A DNA stretch of 64,000 bases from Denitratisoma oestradiolicum (lineage in GTDB: Bacteria; Pseudomonadota; Gammaproteobacteria; Burkholderiales; Rhodocyclaceae): the NCBI RefSeq assembly GCF_902813185.1, contig NZ_LR778301.1, positions 806,001 to 870,000 on the forward strand, given 5' to 3'. This document shows, one piece after another, positions 9,119-19,935 of the stretch (within the stretch, counting starts at the first letter, position 1; every line of letters starts with the position of its first letter). The position numbers and the translations under genes are program-made. The notes below the pieces were generated by a model. That model made no database searches. It worked only from the letters and a program-made list of their open reading frames with translations, and was not told the origin of the DNA.

Positions 9119-10708
9119 ATGAGGGGGAAAAGCGTGAAGCGTAATCATCGCAGTGTGCTGCTGGGCACCGTGGTACAGGTATTGACGGGGCTGGCCTGGG
9201 CGCAGCCGGTGGCGTTCGACATCTCCGGGTTTAAGGTGGAAGGTGGGTCTCTTTTGACCGAGGAGGTGGTGCAGCGGGCATTGGTACCCCATGCTGGCGC
9301 CGGTCGTACCATGGACGATGTCAAGCGGGCTGCTGGCGCATTGAAGGATGCCTACGCGCAAGCGGGCTATCCGGTGGTCCAGGTTTTCCCCCCGGAGCAG
9401 ACGGCGGCGGGAGGCGTGATCACCCTCCGCGTCATTGAGGGGAGGGTCGCCAAGGTCACCGTAGCCGGCAACAAGGTCTACGACGAAGCCAATATCCGGG
9501 CCAGTCTGCCGGCCCTCAAGGAAGGCAAGGCTCCCCATTCGGGTGAGATCGTTGCCGATATCGTCCTGGCCAACGAGAATCCGGCCAAGCAGGTCGCGGT
9601 GAATTTCCAGGCCAGTGGGGCACCGGGCGATATCGATGCCCGGGTCGATGTCGTCGAGGACCGTACTGAAAAATATACGGTCACGGTCGATAACGCGGGT
9701 TCCCGTTCCACGGGCATGGAGCGCATCGGCATCGCCTATCAGAATGCGAACCTGATGAATCGGGATCACATGCTGACCCTGCAGTACATGACGACTTACC
9801 AGAATCCGGACAAGGTGGGCAATCTCACCGTCGGTTATCGCATACCCTTCTATGCCCAGGGTCTGTCCCTGGACCTGATCGCGGCCTACTCGGATACCAA
9901 GAGCACCTCCAGTTCCCCCGCTGGAGCGCTGTTCTTCTCCGGTAAGGGTTCCTATTTTGGCACCCGCCTCAATCAGGCTCTTCCCAGCCAGGGTGAATAC
10001 CGGCATAAGCTGGTCTATGGCCTGGACTACAAAGACTTCAACAACGATTGCAGTCTGGGTGGTACCGCGCTGAATGCCTGTGGCACCATCACCAGCATGC
10101 CGGCGAGCCTCAGCTATGTTGCCCAACTCGCCACGCCGGCCTTCCAGGCGGGCGGCAACATCGGTTATTACGTCAATATCGTGGGCGGTCCCCATGGCAG
10201 CAGCACTGCTTATGGCACCCGTTCCCGGCAATGGGATGCCTGGCGCGCCAGCGGTTTTGTGGCCGTTCCCCTCAAGGACTGGCAAGCCCGGGCCACGCTG
10301 AATTTCCAGGAATCCTCCAAGGCCCTGATTGCCAGCGAACAGTTCGGCATTGGTGGTGCATCCTCGGTGCGGGGTTATGACGAGCGTACTGCCTCCGGCG
10401 ACTACGGCGCCTCGGCCAACCTGGAGATATATACCCCGGACCTGGCCTCATCCCTGGGCCTGTCTGCGGAGACCAAGCTGAGAGCCTTGGCTTTCCATGA
10501 TTTGGGCTACGTACACAACATCACTCCGGGCATGATCGGCGAGACCAAGCTCTCCAGCATTGGCCTGGGCATGCGGCTGAACTACGGCAAGGATCTGGCG
10601 GTACGTCTGGATGTCGGTTTTGTCCAGTCGCCCACCCATCCCACGGTGCCCGTGCAGCGCGACCGCAACAAGAGTTTTGGCCACCTGGCCGTGTCCTACT
10701 CGTTCTGA
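9119..10708 (+). CDS. ShlB/FhaC-family two-partner secretion outer-membrane transporter (TpsB)
   Basis: A 529-residue TpsB pore that would export the exoprotein encoded 26 nt downstream. A signal peptide covers roughly residues 1-29 (hydrophobic VLLGTVVQVLTGLAWAQ). A POTRA_2 domain follows (FDISGFKVEGGSLLTEEVVQ...), with a second POTRA-like ShlB segment (VTVAGNKVYDEANIRASLPAL). Beta-barrel strands run from about residue 180 to the end. The loop-6 motif typical of the Omp85/TpsB superfamily is visible as GGASSVRGYDE near residue 420, and the protein ends in an aromatic strand (VSYSF) as barrel proteins do. The start is an ATG with GTGGAG upstream. It lies behind a perfect FNR-type box, so anaerobic induction is likely. 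Confidence 0.93.
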   Translation: MRGKSVKRNHRSVLLGTVVQVLTGLAWAQPVAFDISGFKVEGGSLLTEEVVQRALVPHAGAGRTMDDVKRAAGALKDAYAQAGYPVVQVFPPEQTAAGGVITLRVIEGRVAKVTVAGNKVYDEANIRASLPALKEGKAPHSGEIVADIVLANENPAKQVAVNFQASGAPGDIDARVDVVEDRTEKYTVTVDNAGSRSTGMERIGIAYQNANLMNRDHMLTLQYMTTYQNPDKVGNLTVGYRIPFYAQGLSLDLIAAYSDTKSTSSSPAGALFFSGKGSYFGTRLNQALPSQGEYRHKLVYGLDYKDFNNDCSLGGTALNACGTITSMPASLSYVAQLATPAFQAGGNIGYYVNIVGGPHGSSTAYGTRSRQWDAWRASGFVAVPLKDWQARATLNFQESSKALIASEQFGIGGASSVRGYDERTASGDYGASANLEIYTPDLASSLGLSAETKLRALAFHDLGYVHNITPGMIGETKLSSIGLGMRLNYGKDLAVRLDVGFVQSPTHPTVPVQRDRNKSFGHLAVSYSF

Positions 10709-10734
10709 ACTTACGTATTCCCGGAGACAACGCC

Positions 10735-13700
10735 ATGCGTTCCCTCAATACCTCCACCCACCAGCGCTTCCGCAAGACGGCGCTCAGTCTGGCTATTTCT
10801 CTTGCCATTTCCCCCATCGCTCTGGCCAATCCCATTGGTCCCACGGTGGCCAATGGCGCGGCAAGCTTCGCGACCAATGGCAATACCTTCACGGTAACCA
10901 ACAGCCCCGGCGCCATCATCAACTGGCAGCAGTTCAACATCGGCCAGAATGAGATCACGAAGTTCGTCCAGCAGAATGCCCAGTCCGCGGTGCTGAACCG
11001 CATCGGCGGCCAGGACCCGAGCCAGATTCTGGGTACCTTGCAATCCAATGGCCGGGTTTTCCTGGTCAACCCCAACGGCGTAATGTTCGGTTCTGGTGCC
11101 ATCATTGACGTGGCCGGGCTTATCGCCTCCTCCCTCAATATCTCCAATGCCGATTTCCTGGCCGACAAGCTGAGCTTTGCCGGCCATGGCGGCAGCGTCA
11201 GTAACCTGGGCAAGATCACCACACCGGTGGGCGGCAGCGTCTATCTGATTGGTGGCAACGTCAGCAACGAAGGCATCGTCACCACGCCTCAGGGCCAGGT
11301 GCTGCTGGCTGCCGGCAATAGCGTCAGCCTCACCGATACCGGCACTCCGAACATGACGGTGACCCTCAACGCTACCGATAACCGGGCCGTCAACCTGGGT
11401 CAGATTACGGCCCAGGGCGGGCGTATCGATATCTACGGTGCCCTGATCGATCAGCAGGGCAGTCTTGTGGCCGATGCTGCCGCCCTGGATGCCCAGGGGC
11501 GAATCGTTCTCAAGGCCAGCGGAACTACCAATGTTTCCGGCAGCATCAGCGCCACTCATGCCAATAGCCAGGGTGGTTCGGTCCAGGTACTCGGCGATGA
11601 GGTGACGCTGGCGGCCATGGCTAGCATCGATGCATCGGGCGCCACGGGCGGTGGGACGGTACTGGTCGGCGGCGATCGGCAGGGAAACAACCCGGCAGTA
11701 CAGAATGCAACCAAAACCAATATTGCCGCCGGCGCCAACATCAAGGCCGATGCCACCCAAGCGGGCAATGGTGGCAAGGTGATTGTCTGGTCCAACGACA
11801 AGACCTTTTACGATGGCTTCATTTCGGTGAGGGGTGGTGCCCAGGGCGGCGACGGCGGTTTTGCCGAGACTTCCGGACACACTTTGATGGCTAATGGTCT
11901 CGTCGATGCCAGGGCCCCCCTCGGCAAGAACGGCACCTGGCTGCTGGATCCAGCCCTGGCCTGTATCTCCGATGGTTCATCCTGTACGGTGCCCGGCTTG
12001 TCTGCCCCCATTCCAGCGACCTATTCCGTTTCTTCCCTGGGCCAGGCCCTAGCCCTGGCCGACGTGATCGTTGATGTGACCGATGTGGCGGCCTATCAGA
12101 CCAGTAGCACCTATGTGTTGCCTGCGATTTCCGGTCTGGGTAGTGGAGGGCGCCTGCTGAGCCTGACCTCGCCTTATATCTATCTCAACGGCTCTCTGGA
12201 TGCCCTGACCAACAACGTCACGCTCAATGCCAAGTTCGATGCCTGGGGAAGCTCTGCCAGTCTGCCCAGCAAGTCCGGTGTCATCGACATCGCCAGTGGT
12301 GGTCACAGTCTGCGTACTGTCGGAGGCGTTTACTTCGATGCCGACAGGACCGTCAATATCGCCCCTGATGCGGACTTTCGGGCCAACTACATTTCCATCT
12401 ATGCCAAAGACTATTTCAGTTACTCCCCTGCGGGCGGTGCCGCAGGTTTCTGGGGGGCAACCAGCAGTACGGTTTATGGTTCGATTCACGCCCCCTACGT
12501 TGCCCTGGGCGGAACCTACAATCTTCCTGCCAGCCAGATATCGGGAACCGGCACCTATATGATCGGCATTTCCGCCTACGGCGGGGGTAGCACCGGAATC
12601 ACCTCCGCTACCTATCCCACCAAGTCGGGTGTGCTGGAACTGCTTCCGGGCATGGCCTGGACCCTGCCCAACGCTTCCGGCTGGAAGGGCGAACTGATGC
12701 TCCAGGGATCGCAAAGCCTGGTATTGGGGGCAGGAGCCAAGGTCATCAATGGCTCTCCGTCTACGCCTACCGTCATAGAGTTGGATCAACAAGAATCCAT
12801 CATCGAACTGGATGCCCCGCTGATCGTCAATAACGGGGCTTCCTTCGAGGGGCAGGTGGTCGATGTATCGCTGAATAGCCTGAGTGGTTCGCCTATAAGC
12901 GTCAATGCCTACGCTGTCGGGCTCAATCCCTCCTTCTATTCCAGCAGCAAGAATGTTCTCCTGGGTACCGACTCCTGTCCGGGAGACTGGTGTCTCAGTG
13001 ATGCGGGAACATATCTCTCCGGAAGCTGGACAACTCTGGGCGTTTTTTCCTATCTGACATACGCCGCGAATGCCAGTGCCACGGCAAGCAACCTGGAGGT
13101 TGTGGGCTCGTTCAATTCACGTTCCACCAATCTGTGGCTTGGTGCGGGAGGCAATGTAAAGATTTCCAGCCCGATTACGCAGACTGGAGCCATTGCCCTG
13201 CTGGGGGGCGATGAATGGGGGTCCGCTTACACATCGAGCCTACAGCGCGGGATCACCATCAATCAACCAATCAAGAGCGACACCGGGGTTCTGCTGGCGA
13301 CTTCCGGCGGCACCATCCAGCTCAATAGCACCGTTACAGCACCTGGCGTTTCGATCTATCTGGAACCCAATTGCAGCGACGGCAGTGTGAACTGCGCTTC
13401 GCCGGTTCAGGCGAGCTTTGTGAATAATGGCGGCGCCCAGGCGCTGCAAACCACCAAGGGATGGTTCATCGAGAACGTCGCGGGCGCGGGCACTGTCAGT
13501 TTGGGTGGCTTGGGGGGGCAGGGCCCTGTTTCCCGGGCCGAGACAGAGGCCCAGGGGATTACACCGCAAACCGAAGCCATAACCGCTTCCGACACCTATT
13601 ACTTCGCCAAGGGAACCGGGACCACATCCACACCTTCGACCCCTACTGAAACCTCTGGAACTTCGACGGCGGATACGGTGACGACGGATGTCTGCGTGAA

Positions 13701-15885
13701 CAACCCCGCCCTGTGCTCCACCACCAGCAGCCAGATGACATCCCAGTCCGCCCAGGTGGTGGAGGCTGCTGTTGCGGAGGGTACGGAAACCAAAGGGGTG
13801 GTGACCTACGATAGCAAGGCGGCCAAGGAGGACAAGAAGACAGCCAAGGCTGAAGAAGCCAAGAAGGACGACAAGGGAAGTGCCGCCAAGTCTGCGACCC
13901 GCCCGAAAGACGAGACCAAGGAGGCCGATCAGCGCAAATCATCTGCGGAACTGAAGCAGGAATCCAAACAGGCGACTGTGGCTGCCAAGAAGGTGGAGGC
14001 CGAGGCGAAGAAGACCGAAGCTGAAGCGAAGAGGATGGAGGCTGAAGCCAAGAAGGCGGAAGGAGAAGCCAAGAAGGTGGAAGGTGAGGCCAGGAAGGCC
14101 GAGGTGGTCGCCCGGAAGGCCGAGGACGATGGCAAGAAGGCCGCCACTGAAGCCAAACAGGCGGAGACGGAAGCCAAGGGGGCCAAGAATCCCGAGCACA
14201 AGGCGGTCGCCGAGAGCAAGAAGGCCGAGGCCGAGTCCCGCAAGGCGGAAGCAGATGCCAAGCAGGCCGAAGCCGGAGCGAAGAAGTCCGAGGTGAGCGC
14301 CAAGCGGGCCGAGGCGGATGCCAAGCATGCCGAAGCCGAAGGGAAACGAGTCGAGGCCAGTGCCAAGAAGTCGGAGGCGGATGCCAGAAAGGCCGAGGCC
14401 GAATACAAGCAGGCGGCTGCCGAAGCCAAGGAGGCCAAGACTCCGGAACAGAAGATCGCGGCTCAGAAGCGTGCCGAGGAAAAACGTATCGAGTCGGTGC
14501 AGAAGCAGGCCGAAGCCAAGGTCAAGCTGGCCAAGGCCGAAGAGCGCAAGTCCGAGTCCGAGCAGAAGAAGGTCGAGGCCTCCGCCCACAAGGTTGAAGC
14601 CGAGGCCAAACAGACCGAAGCCGAGGCTAAACGCGACGAGTCCAGTGCCCACAAGGCCGAGGCTGCCGCCAAGCAAGACGAGTCCCGGGAGGTAAGAGCC
14701 AAGACCGAAGGCAAGGCCGAGGATGCCAAGCGGGCCGAGAATCGCAAGGTCGAGTCCGAGCAGAAGCGGTCCACGGAAGAGAAGAAGGCCGAGACCAAGC
14801 ATGCCGAAGCTGAAGGGCGCAAAGCCGAGGCCAGCAAGCTGAAGGCCGAGGCCGAGACCAAGCGGGCCGAGCACGCCAAAAAGGCGGACGCTCAGCGGGT
14901 CGAGACCCTGAAGGCGTTCCAGAAGGCGGCAATTGCCTCCATGACGCCGGAGCGGCTGGCTGAAATGTCCGCCCTGCGCCACGAATTCAAGACCGAGCTG
15001 CTCAAGCCGGCCTTGACTATCCTCCAGGCCAACCCGAACGTCGCCAACCTACCGGCTTGCGGTGGTGGTTCCGATGTCTGTATGCCGGCAAGGCAGGAAA
15101 TTGCTGCCCAGTCCGCCGCGCAGATGCCGCTGCCGGTACCGACGCTTTCTTTCCTTCCTCAGATCCAGCGCAAGGTGGCCGTGATGGTGGGCATCAACAG
15201 CTATCAAGACAACAGGATTCCGGCACTGGAGTCCGCCGTTCCCGATGTGGAGGCTGTGGGCAAGGTGTTGCAGGAGAAGATGGGCTACGACGTGCGCGTG
15301 ATCCGCAACGGTACCCGGGCAGAGATCGTCAAGACCCTGAATACCCTGGGCAAGGAAATGGGGGCCAACGACAGCGTCACCGTCTATTACGCGGGTCATG
15401 GCTACCAGATGGAAACTGCCAAGGGGGGTAACCAGGGCTACTGGCTGCCGGCGGATGCCTCTGTTTCCGATCCGTCCAACTGGGTTTCCAATAGCGACGT
15501 TGCCAAGCTGTTGGGCAACATTCCTGCGAAGCAGGTGATGCTGGTTTCGGACAGCTGTTACTCCGGAGCCTTCACCAAGGAGCAGAAGGTTGCTCCCAGC
15601 GCCGATGCCCAGCAGATCCTGTCCAAGCGTTCGGTGGTTGTGATGTCTTCGGGTGGCGAGGAACCGGTCTCGGATGAAGGAAATGATGGCCATTCCATCT
15701 TTGCCTGGAGCCTGATGAACTCTCTCAAGAACGTGGGCAAGTTCGATTCGGGTACCAAGGTCTTCGAGGACACCAAGGCCAGCGTCATTGAGACCTTCCC
15801 CCAGGTGCCCCAATATGGGGCCGCCACCTCGGCGGGTCATACCAGCGGCGGCGACTACCTCTTCGAGGTGCGCAGCTTCAAGTAA
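10735..15885 (+). CDS. Giant TPS exoprotein with haemagglutinin N-terminus, Lys/Ala/Glu helix and C-terminal caspase-like (C14) domain
   Basis: A 1716-residue secreted protein. A signal peptide ends near Ala31 (SLAISPIALA-N). The TPS/haemagglutination domain (about 32-290) carries NPNG at residues 112-115 and the usual VFLVNPNGVMFGSGA context. A beta-helix-like region follows, with an ETSGHTL...GTWLLDP motif near residue 400 seen in many FHA-type adhesins. Residues 1028-1400 are almost only Lys, Ala and Glu in seven-residue periods. The last 235 residues form a caspase/metacaspase-like domain: VAVMVGINSY, YYAGHG with His1555 and SDSCYSG with Cys1608, the expected catalytic dyad. Five close cysteine pairs are scattered through it, unusual for TpsA proteins. 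It follows its TpsB by 26 nt and ends in a strong terminator. The fusion makes a surface or released protease plausible; the substrate is unknown. Confidence 0.9.
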   Translation: MRSLNTSTHQRFRKTALSLAISLAISPIALANPIGPTVANGAASFATNGNTFTVTNSPGAIINWQQFNIGQNEITKFVQQNAQSAVLNRIGGQDPSQILGTLQSNGRVFLVNPNGVMFGSGAIIDVAGLIASSLNISNADFLADKLSFAGHGGSVSNLGKITTPVGGSVYLIGGNVSNEGIVTTPQGQVLLAAGNSVSLTDTGTPNMTVTLNATDNRAVNLGQITAQGGRIDIYGALIDQQGSLVADAAALDAQGRIVLKASGTTNVSGSISATHANSQGGSVQVLGDEVTLAAMASIDASGATGGGTVLVGGDRQGNNPAVQNATKTNIAAGANIKADATQAGNGGKVIVWSNDKTFYDGFISVRGGAQGGDGGFAETSGHTLMANGLVDARAPLGKNGTWLLDPALACISDGSSCTVPGLSAPIPATYSVSSLGQALALADVIVDVTDVAAYQTSSTYVLPAISGLGSGGRLLSLTSPYIYLNGSLDALTNNVTLNAKFDAWGSSASLPSKSGVIDIASGGHSLRTVGGVYFDADRTVNIAPDADFRANYISIYAKDYFSYSPAGGAAGFWGATSSTVYGSIHAPYVALGGTYNLPASQISGTGTYMIGISAYGGGSTGITSATYPTKSGVLELLPGMAWTLPNASGWKGELMLQGSQSLVLGAGAKVINGSPSTPTVIELDQQESIIELDAPLIVNNGASFEGQVVDVSLNSLSGSPISVNAYAVGLNPSFYSSSKNVLLGTDSCPGDWCLSDAGTYLSGSWTTLGVFSYLTYAANASATASNLEVVGSFNSRSTNLWLGAGGNVKISSPITQTGAIALLGGDEWGSAYTSSLQRGITINQPIKSDTGVLLATSGGTIQLNSTVTAPGVSIYLEPNCSDGSVNCASPVQASFVNNGGAQALQTTKGWFIENVAGAGTVSLGGLGGQGPVSRAETEAQGITPQTEAITASDTYYFAKGTGTTSTPSTPTETSGTSTADTVTTDVCVNNPALCSTTSSQMTSQSAQVVEAAVAEGTETKGVVTYDSKAAKEDKKTAKAEEAKKDDKGSAAKSATRPKDETKEADQRKSSAELKQESKQATVAAKKVEAEAKKTEAEAKRMEAEAKKAEGEAKKVEGEARKAEVVARKAEDDGKKAATEAKQAETEAKGAKNPEHKAVAESKKAEAESRKAEADAKQAEAGAKKSEVSAKRAEADAKHAEAEGKRVEASAKKSEADARKAEAEYKQAAAEAKEAKTPEQKIAAQKRAEEKRIESVQKQAEAKVKLAKAEERKSESEQKKVEASAHKVEAEAKQTEAEAKRDESSAHKAEAAAKQDESREVRAKTEGKAEDAKRAENRKVESEQKRSTEEKKAETKHAEAEGRKAEASKLKAEAETKRAEHAKKADAQRVETLKAFQKAAIASMTPERLAEMSALRHEFKTELLKPALTILQANPNVANLPACGGGSDVCMPARQEIAAQSAAQMPLPVPTLSFLPQIQRKVAVMVGINSYQDNRIPALESAVPDVEAVGKVLQEKMGYDVRVIRNGTRAEIVKTLNTLGKEMGANDSVTVYYAGHGYQMETAKGGNQGYWLPADASVSDPSNWVSNSDVAKLLGNIPAKQVMLVSDSCYSGAFTKEQKVAPSADAQQILSKRSVVVMSSGGEEPVSDEGNDGHSIFAWSLMNSLKNVGKFDSGTKVFEDTKASVIETFPQVPQYGAATSAGHTSGGDYLFEVRSFK
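13820..14930 (+). repeat. Degenerate 21-bp coding repeat (heptad AEAKKxE) in the exoprotein gene
   Basis: About 370 codons encode a near-continuous series of seven-residue units such as AEAKKTE, AEAKRME and GEAKKVE, interrupted by two similar spacers (AKNPEH and AKTPEQ). Such sequence forms a TolA-like or single charged alpha helix and would act as a long rigid stalk between the beta-helix and the protease. Low complexity makes copy number prone to change. Confidence 0.85.
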
Positions 15886-15905
15886 GAATCTGTTTGGTTG
15901 AAGAT

Positions 15906-15936
15906 GCGAAGGCCCCCTTGCGGGGCCTTCGCTTTT

Positions 15937-15937
<1 letters not shown>
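15906..15937 (+). terminator. Rho-independent terminator after the exoprotein gene
   Basis: Stem GCGAAGGCCCC/GGGGCCTTCGC with a small loop and five T. It starts 20 nt past the stop and touches the stop codon of the convergent amrS gene. Confidence 0.9.
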
Positions 15938-17148
<1,211 letters not shown>

Positions 17149-17677
17149 TTTTGCACCTCATAGTGGTAAAGCCGGATTTCCGGCGACCAGAAGTCGGCGG
17201 GCAGCCCCGCCTTCTGCTTCAGGTGGGCGAGGAAAAGTCGAGGGTTCGGCAGGTCTTCCCATACCTGAGGCAGGAAGGTGGCGCGATGGTTCCGGAATGC
17301 GAGGATCACGCCATCGATGCCGGGGCGCAGCCGGCCCAGGGCATCGGCTTCGTCCTCGAAGTCCATGGGGCTGGCCGGCGAGAGCAGGGAGACCTCCACC
17401 CGGGTCGTGGGCAGTTCGGCGAGGGCGAGGGGCGGAAAACGCGGATCACGAAAGGCCGCAGCCTGGGCATTGGCCTCCACGTCGGTTCCCAGGGGGCGAT
17501 GGGCCTCCAGGGAGCCGATACAGCCTCGCAGGCGTCCGTCCCGGGTCAGGGTGACAAAACAGGCGCCGGGCTGGTGCAGGGTCGGATGATCGGGGGCAGG
17601 CGCGCTGATCTGCCCCAGCTCTGTGGCGATGGCGTTTCTTGCCCGGATCAGGAGCGTGGAGCCGAGTTCGTCCATCA

Positions 17678-18472
17678 TCAGGCCTCGAAGGCGAAGGCGC
17701 CGTAGCCCACCACACGGGACTTGTCCCCGGCGGTGTCACCGGAATTGCGCAGGTCCAGCAAAGTGGGTCGCAACCCCCGCAGCCGGGCGGCTTCCAGCAG
17801 ACCGTTGATCGGCGTGGCGCCGCAGGCCTGCTCATGACTGGAAAGGGGATGCAGATGCAGGATGTCGTCGGCGGTCTGGCGGTCCAGGCGCTGGGCTTCC
17901 TGGTAGCCGTGGTAGTGGGAAAGGTCGGAACTCACCACGATCAGAGTTTCCTCCCCGCCCCAGAGCAGGTCCAGCACCTGGGCCACCTCGGTGGCCGAGG
18001 CCATGCCCACGGCGAAGGGCACCAGGCTGAAATCGTCGAGGACGGTTTGCAGAAAAGGCAGATGCACTTCCAGGGAATGCTCCGGACCATGGGCGCCATC
18101 GTGAATGGCCACCTGGGGCAGCTTGCAGGCTTCCATCACGGCCCGGCCGTCGATGGGTACATCCCCCAGGGGGGTGCGGAAATAGTCCGCTCCCGTGGTG
18201 GCCAGACCATGGATCGGTACCCGATGCACCGGCCCCAGCAACAACACCCGCTGCACGATGGCACGCAGCGGGGTGAGCAGGGCATAGGCCTGGGCCGCTA
18301 CCGGACCCGAATAGATATAGCCTGCATGGGGGGCGATCAGGGCTTTGGGATGCAGCAACGGCGGATGGCATTCCGCCAGCAGGGCGGAGACCTCCACCGC
18401 CAGTTGCTGGCTGTCGCCGGGATAGAACAGGCCGGCCACGGCGGGGGGGCGGAAGTGGGTGGAGACGGACAT
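17678..18472 (-). CDS. amrB: MEMO1-family protein of the AmmeMemoRadiSam system
   Basis: A 264-residue MEMO1-like protein related in fold to extradiol dioxygenases. Characteristic segments are RPPAVAGLFYPGD at the N-terminus, APHAGYIYSGPVAAQAY with the first metal-ligand-type His, LLGPVHRVPIHG, EHSLEVHLPFLQ and VSSDLSHYHGYQEA. It is the first gene of amrB-amrA-amrS, and its stop overlaps the amrA start. Confidence 0.94.
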   Translation of the reverse strand: MSVSTHFRPPAVAGLFYPGDSQQLAVEVSALLAECHPPLLHPKALIAPHAGYIYSGPVAAQAYALLTPLRAIVQRVLLLGPVHRVPIHGLATTGADYFRTPLGDVPIDGRAVMEACKLPQVAIHDGAHGPEHSLEVHLPFLQTVLDDFSLVPFAVGMASATEVAQVLDLLWGGEETLIVVSSDLSHYHGYQEAQRLDRQTADDILHLHPLSSHEQACGATPINGLLEAARLRGLRPTLLDLRNSGDTAGDKSRVVGYGAFAFEA

Positions 18473-18496
18473 GATCGACTCCTTGGCAAAAGATTG

Positions 18497-19744
18497 TCAG
18501 ACAGTGAACAGCAAGGCTCCGCCGATGCCGGCGCCGATGGCGGCCAGGCCGGGCAGGGCACGGGCCGCCAGGGGGCGGCCGCCGATGGTGAGCACCAGCC
18601 CGGTCTTGAAAGCCAGGTTGGCCAGGACGGCCAGGGCCACGGCGATCACGGCCTGACCCGTTCCCAGCTTGTCCAGGTTGAAGAGCTTGAGGCTGGAGAG
18701 CGCGATGGCATCCACGTCGGTCAGGCCCGAGGCCAGACTGACGGCATAGAGTCCCTGGTTGCCGGCGATCTCCTGGATCCAGGCCGCCAGCAGCAGTATC
18801 ACGGCATAGAGGGCGCCGAAGGAGAGGGCGGCGCGTAGTTCGGTGGGGTTGGCGATCTCCGGCATGGGCATGATCTCCTGGTGGCCCAGACGCAGCCAGG
18901 TGCCCAGGGCGAACACCAGGCCGGCGCCCAGGCCGCAGCCCAGCACCAGCAGCAGGGGAACGAACAGGGGCGGGGCCACCACTAGGGCCACCAGGGCCAG
19001 ACGCACCAGCACCGTCAGGTTGGCCAGCAGTATCACCAGGGCTGCCATGGCGGTAAGTTCGGCCCGAGCCCGTGCGTGGCGGGCATAGATCATGGTGGTG
19101 GCGGTGCTGGAGGCCAGGCCGCCGAAGATGCCGATCACCGCCGCGCCGTGGCGGGCGCCGATCAGTCGCAGGGCCACGTAGCCGGCCAGGGACAGGCCCG
19201 AAATCAGCACCACCAGCCACCAGATCTGGTGGGGATTGAAGGCGGCGAAGGGGCCGAAGTCCTGGTTGGGCAGGATGGGCAGGATGATGAAGGAGAGCAC
19301 CCCGAATTGCAGCACCGAGATCAGGTCCTTGGGAGTGATCCGGCTGCTGAAACCGTGAAGCTCGCTCTTGAAGTAGAGCAGGATGGTGGTGGCGATACCC
19401 AGCATCACCGCCAGGGTGTCGTGGCCCAGCCAGACGGCGGCTCCCAGGCCGTAGGCGATCATCAGGGCCACCACCGAGGTGGTGCCGGGATCACCGTCGT
19501 CGTGGGGGTCCTGGGCGATGGCCGCCATCATCATGCCCCCCACGGCCACCAAACCCAGGGCCACCACCCAGCCACTGCCCACTTCCCGGGCCAGCAGGGC
19601 GCTAAGGGTGCCGAGCAGGGCGGTCAGGGCGTAGGTGCGCACCCCGGCCTTGGCATCGGGCTTGCGTTCCCGCTCCAGACCGATCAGCAGACCGATGGCT
19701 AGACTGGTGGCAAAAAGCTGCACCTGGGCGGCGGTATTTTCCAT
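18497..19744 (-). CDS. MgtC/DUF4010-family membrane protein
   Basis: A 415-residue, highly hydrophobic protein with about 12 predicted helices. The N-terminal part (LATSLAIGLLIGLERERK...RTYALTALLGTLSAL) is the MgtC/SapB-type domain; the C-terminal half fits DUF4010. Substrate and role are unknown. The ATG at 19744 is preferred to a TTG at 19759. It precedes amrB by 24 nt on the same strand, so it may be co-transcribed with the amr genes, although no functional link is known. Confidence 0.85.
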   Translation of the reverse strand: MENTAAQVQLFATSLAIGLLIGLERERKPDAKAGVRTYALTALLGTLSALLAREVGSGWVVALGLVAVGGMMMAAIAQDPHDDGDPGTTSVVALMIAYGLGAAVWLGHDTLAVMLGIATTILLYFKSELHGFSSRITPKDLISVLQFGVLSFIILPILPNQDFGPFAAFNPHQIWWLVVLISGLSLAGYVALRLIGARHGAAVIGIFGGLASSTATTMIYARHARARAELTAMAALVILLANLTVLVRLALVALVVAPPLFVPLLLVLGCGLGAGLVFALGTWLRLGHQEIMPMPEIANPTELRAALSFGALYAVILLLAAWIQEIAGNQGLYAVSLASGLTDVDAIALSSLKLFNLDKLGTGQAVIAVALAVLANLAFKTGLVLTIGGRPLAARALPGLAAIGAGIGGALLFTV

Positions 19745-19935
19745 GGGGGTTCCGGGCAATTATGAAAAAGCTGCGTCGAAGCCGAGTGTAATCATCAAGC
19801 GTAATGAGCCGATAAGTAGCCCCGCCCCGGGGCGGGGATGGGCGGCGTTACTTTGGCGCATTTTTATCCTCGGGGGTGGTGTTGGCGACCATGCGCGTTA
19901 ACTGAATCCGATTGTAGTCTCTTACAATTCGATTC

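Noticed and set aside
13820..14930. Repetitive DNA as a possible CRISPR array
   Set aside because: The units are 21-bp in-frame coding repeats with no unique spacers between conserved repeats. No CRISPR array was seen in the window.
13939..14982. Leu/Gly-rich minus-strand frame opposite the Lys/Ala/Glu repeat, looking like a membrane protein
   Set aside because: It is the complement of AAG/GCC/GAG codon repeats; hydrophobicity follows automatically and there is no start signal.
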